Of a stretch of 5,851 nt of DNA, positions 5,088 to 5,851 are shown piece after piece; the stretch's first letter is position 1; every line of letters begins with the position of its first letter. A program made the translations under genes and the position numbers. Below the pieces are notes generated by a model. It was not told the origin of the DNA and made no database searches. It saw nothing but the letters and a program-made list of their open reading frames with translations. Source of the stretch: Acidimicrobiales bacterium. GTDB lineage: Bacteria; Actinomycetota; Acidimicrobiia; Acidimicrobiales; Aldehydirespiratoraceae. The stretch is taken from NCBI GenBank assembly GCA_021604885.1, contig BQJV01000226.1, positions 1-5,851 of the forward strand. Reading direction: 5' to 3'.

Positions 5088-5851
5088 GTGCCCTCCGATG
5101 CCCGCCCCTTCGACGCCAACATCGCCGAGGTCTTCGAACGCGTGGCCGCCCGCGTCCCGGACCGCGAGGCGATCATCACGCCGGCACGACGGTTGACGTT
5201 CGCCCAGATCAGCGAGCGCTCGAACCGTCTGGCGAACGTCCTCGTCGGGAGGGGCATCGCGTGTCACACCGAGCGGGCCCACCTCGAGCCGTGGGAGTCC
5301 GGCCAGGACCACATCGCGCTCTATCTCGTCAACGGGCCGGAGTACATGGAGGGGATGCTCGCGGCCTGGAAGGCACGGGGTGTCTCGCTCAACGTCAACT
5401 ACCGCTACGTCGCCGAGGAGCTCGTGTCGCTCCTGACCGACGCCGAGGCGAAGGCGATCGTCTACCACGCCCGCTTCGCGCCGGTGATCGACGAGATCCG
5501 CACGGAGCTTCCGATGCTCACCACGCTGATCCAGGTCGCAGACGACAGCGACGAGCCGCTGCTCGCCGGGGCGCTCGACTACGAAGCCGCCCTCGCCGCG
5601 GCCGGCCCGGATCAGCCCGACCTCCCTCTGTCGCCCGACGACCTCTACATGGTCTACACGGGCGGCACGACCGGGATGCCGAAGGGCGTGCTGTGGCGCC
5701 AGGCGGACATCTGGGTCGGAGCGATGGGCGGCGCCGACCCCCGCAACGGCGAGGAGTTCGACGGCTACGACGCCGTCGTCGCGGCCGCGACCGAGGAACG
5801 CATCTACCCCTACATGATCGCCGCGCCACTGATGCACGGTGGCGGGCAGTG
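5088..5851 (+). CDS. Acyl-CoA synthetase (AMP-forming), FadD19-like; C-terminus outside window
   Basis: The product is an ANL-superfamily ligase that converts a carboxylic acid, ATP and CoA to acyl-CoA through an acyl-adenylate. The frame is open from GTG 5088 to the window end (254 codons). The N-terminus FDANIAEVFERVAARVPDRE (8-27) and LTFAQISERSNRLANVL (36-52) are typical. The ATP-binding loop is YTGGTTGMPKGVLWR (190-204), and PLMHGGGQ (247-254) begins the acyl-pocket region. Family members are about 530-550 residues, so roughly half is missing. From memory, NVNYRYV..EL, YTGGTTG.PKGV.WR and the following GG...GE segment resemble FadD19, which activates sterol C26 side chains; substrate is therefore inferred. 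Residues 57-73, ending WESGQDHIALYL, look longer than the short GD.VALY link of many relatives. GTG is chosen because a -10 box lies eight bases upstream and the family N-terminus follows. It is divergent from the amidohydrolase gene. Confidence 0.93.
   Translation, partial: MPSDARPFDANIAEVFERVAARVPDREAIITPARRLTFAQISERSNRLANVLVGRGIACHTERAHLEPWESGQDHIALYLVNGPEYMEGMLAAWKARGVSLNVNYRYVAEELVSLLTDAEAKAIVYHARFAPVIDEIRTELPMLTTLIQVADDSDEPLLAGALDYEAALAAAGPDQPDLPLSPDDLYMVYTGGTTGMPKGVLWRQADIWVGAMGGADPRNGEEFDGYDAVVAAATEERIYPYMIAAPLMHGGGQ

Noticed and set aside
3388..5196. Plus-strand open frame of 602 codons antisense to the amidohydrolase gene
   Set aside because: It is arginine- and proline-rich at the start with no recognisable domain, and covers the HIT gene in another frame plus the amidohydrolase gene in reverse. 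Long antisense frames are expected in DNA with such strong third-position G/C bias.
5055..5837. Minus-strand open frame of 260 codons opposite the acyl-CoA synthetase
   Set aside because: The plus strand encodes the intact ATP-binding loop YTGGTTGMPKG; the reverse frame is a compositional shadow.
1..5851. Mobile elements, CRISPR arrays, tRNA or rRNA genes, riboswitches
   Set aside because: I saw no terminal inverted repeats, transposase motifs, regularly spaced repeats or RNA-gene signatures. Spacers between genes are at most about 150 bases.

Overview
The window is GC-rich DNA with very strong G/C bias at third codon positions. It carries seven tightly packed protein genes, two of them cut by the window ends. 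The gene content is a FadA5-like thiolase, a FadD19-like acyl-CoA synthetase, an actinobacterial-style amidohydrolase, and non-heme iron oxygenases. Together with several promoters that sit directly against start codons (leaderless style), this suggests an actinomycete-type bacterium, either Mycobacteriales-like or an environmental Acidimicrobiia. That placement is inference, because no rRNA or other marker gene is present.

Layout: (1) 1-777, minus strand, the N-terminal two thirds of a thiolase, running off the left edge. (2) 778-863, a short divergent promoter region. (3) 864-1973 and 1970-2779, plus strand, a ferritin-like diiron protein and a phytanoyl-CoA dioxygenase-like Fe(II)/2-oxoglutarate oxygenase, overlapping by four bases. 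(4) 2781-3284, minus strand, a GNAT acetyltransferase convergent with the dioxygenase gene. (5) 3285-3436, a divergent spacer with a possible 24-codon ORF leading into the GNAT gene. (6) 3437-3856, plus strand, a HIT-family nucleotide hydrolase. (7) 3862-5016, minus strand, an amidohydrolase-2 family protein convergent with the HIT gene. (8) 5017-5087, a compact divergent promoter region. (9) 5088-5851, plus strand, the N-terminal half of an acyl-CoA synthetase, running off the right edge. No interval over 300 bases lacks a gene, and I see no tRNA, rRNA, CRISPR array, insertion sequence or long repeat.

How the genes may work together: the ligase at the right edge would activate a carboxylic acid as a CoA thioester, and the thiolase at the left edge would release acetyl- or propionyl-CoA from a 3-ketoacyl-CoA. 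Both resemble enzymes used in sterol side-chain beta-oxidation. The two iron oxygenases and the amidohydrolase could oxidise and open a hydrophobic substrate in the same pathway, but their substrates cannot be read from the sequence. The GNAT and HIT genes look like ordinary housekeeping genes in between. The most unusual part is the translationally coupled pair of chemically different non-heme iron enzymes.
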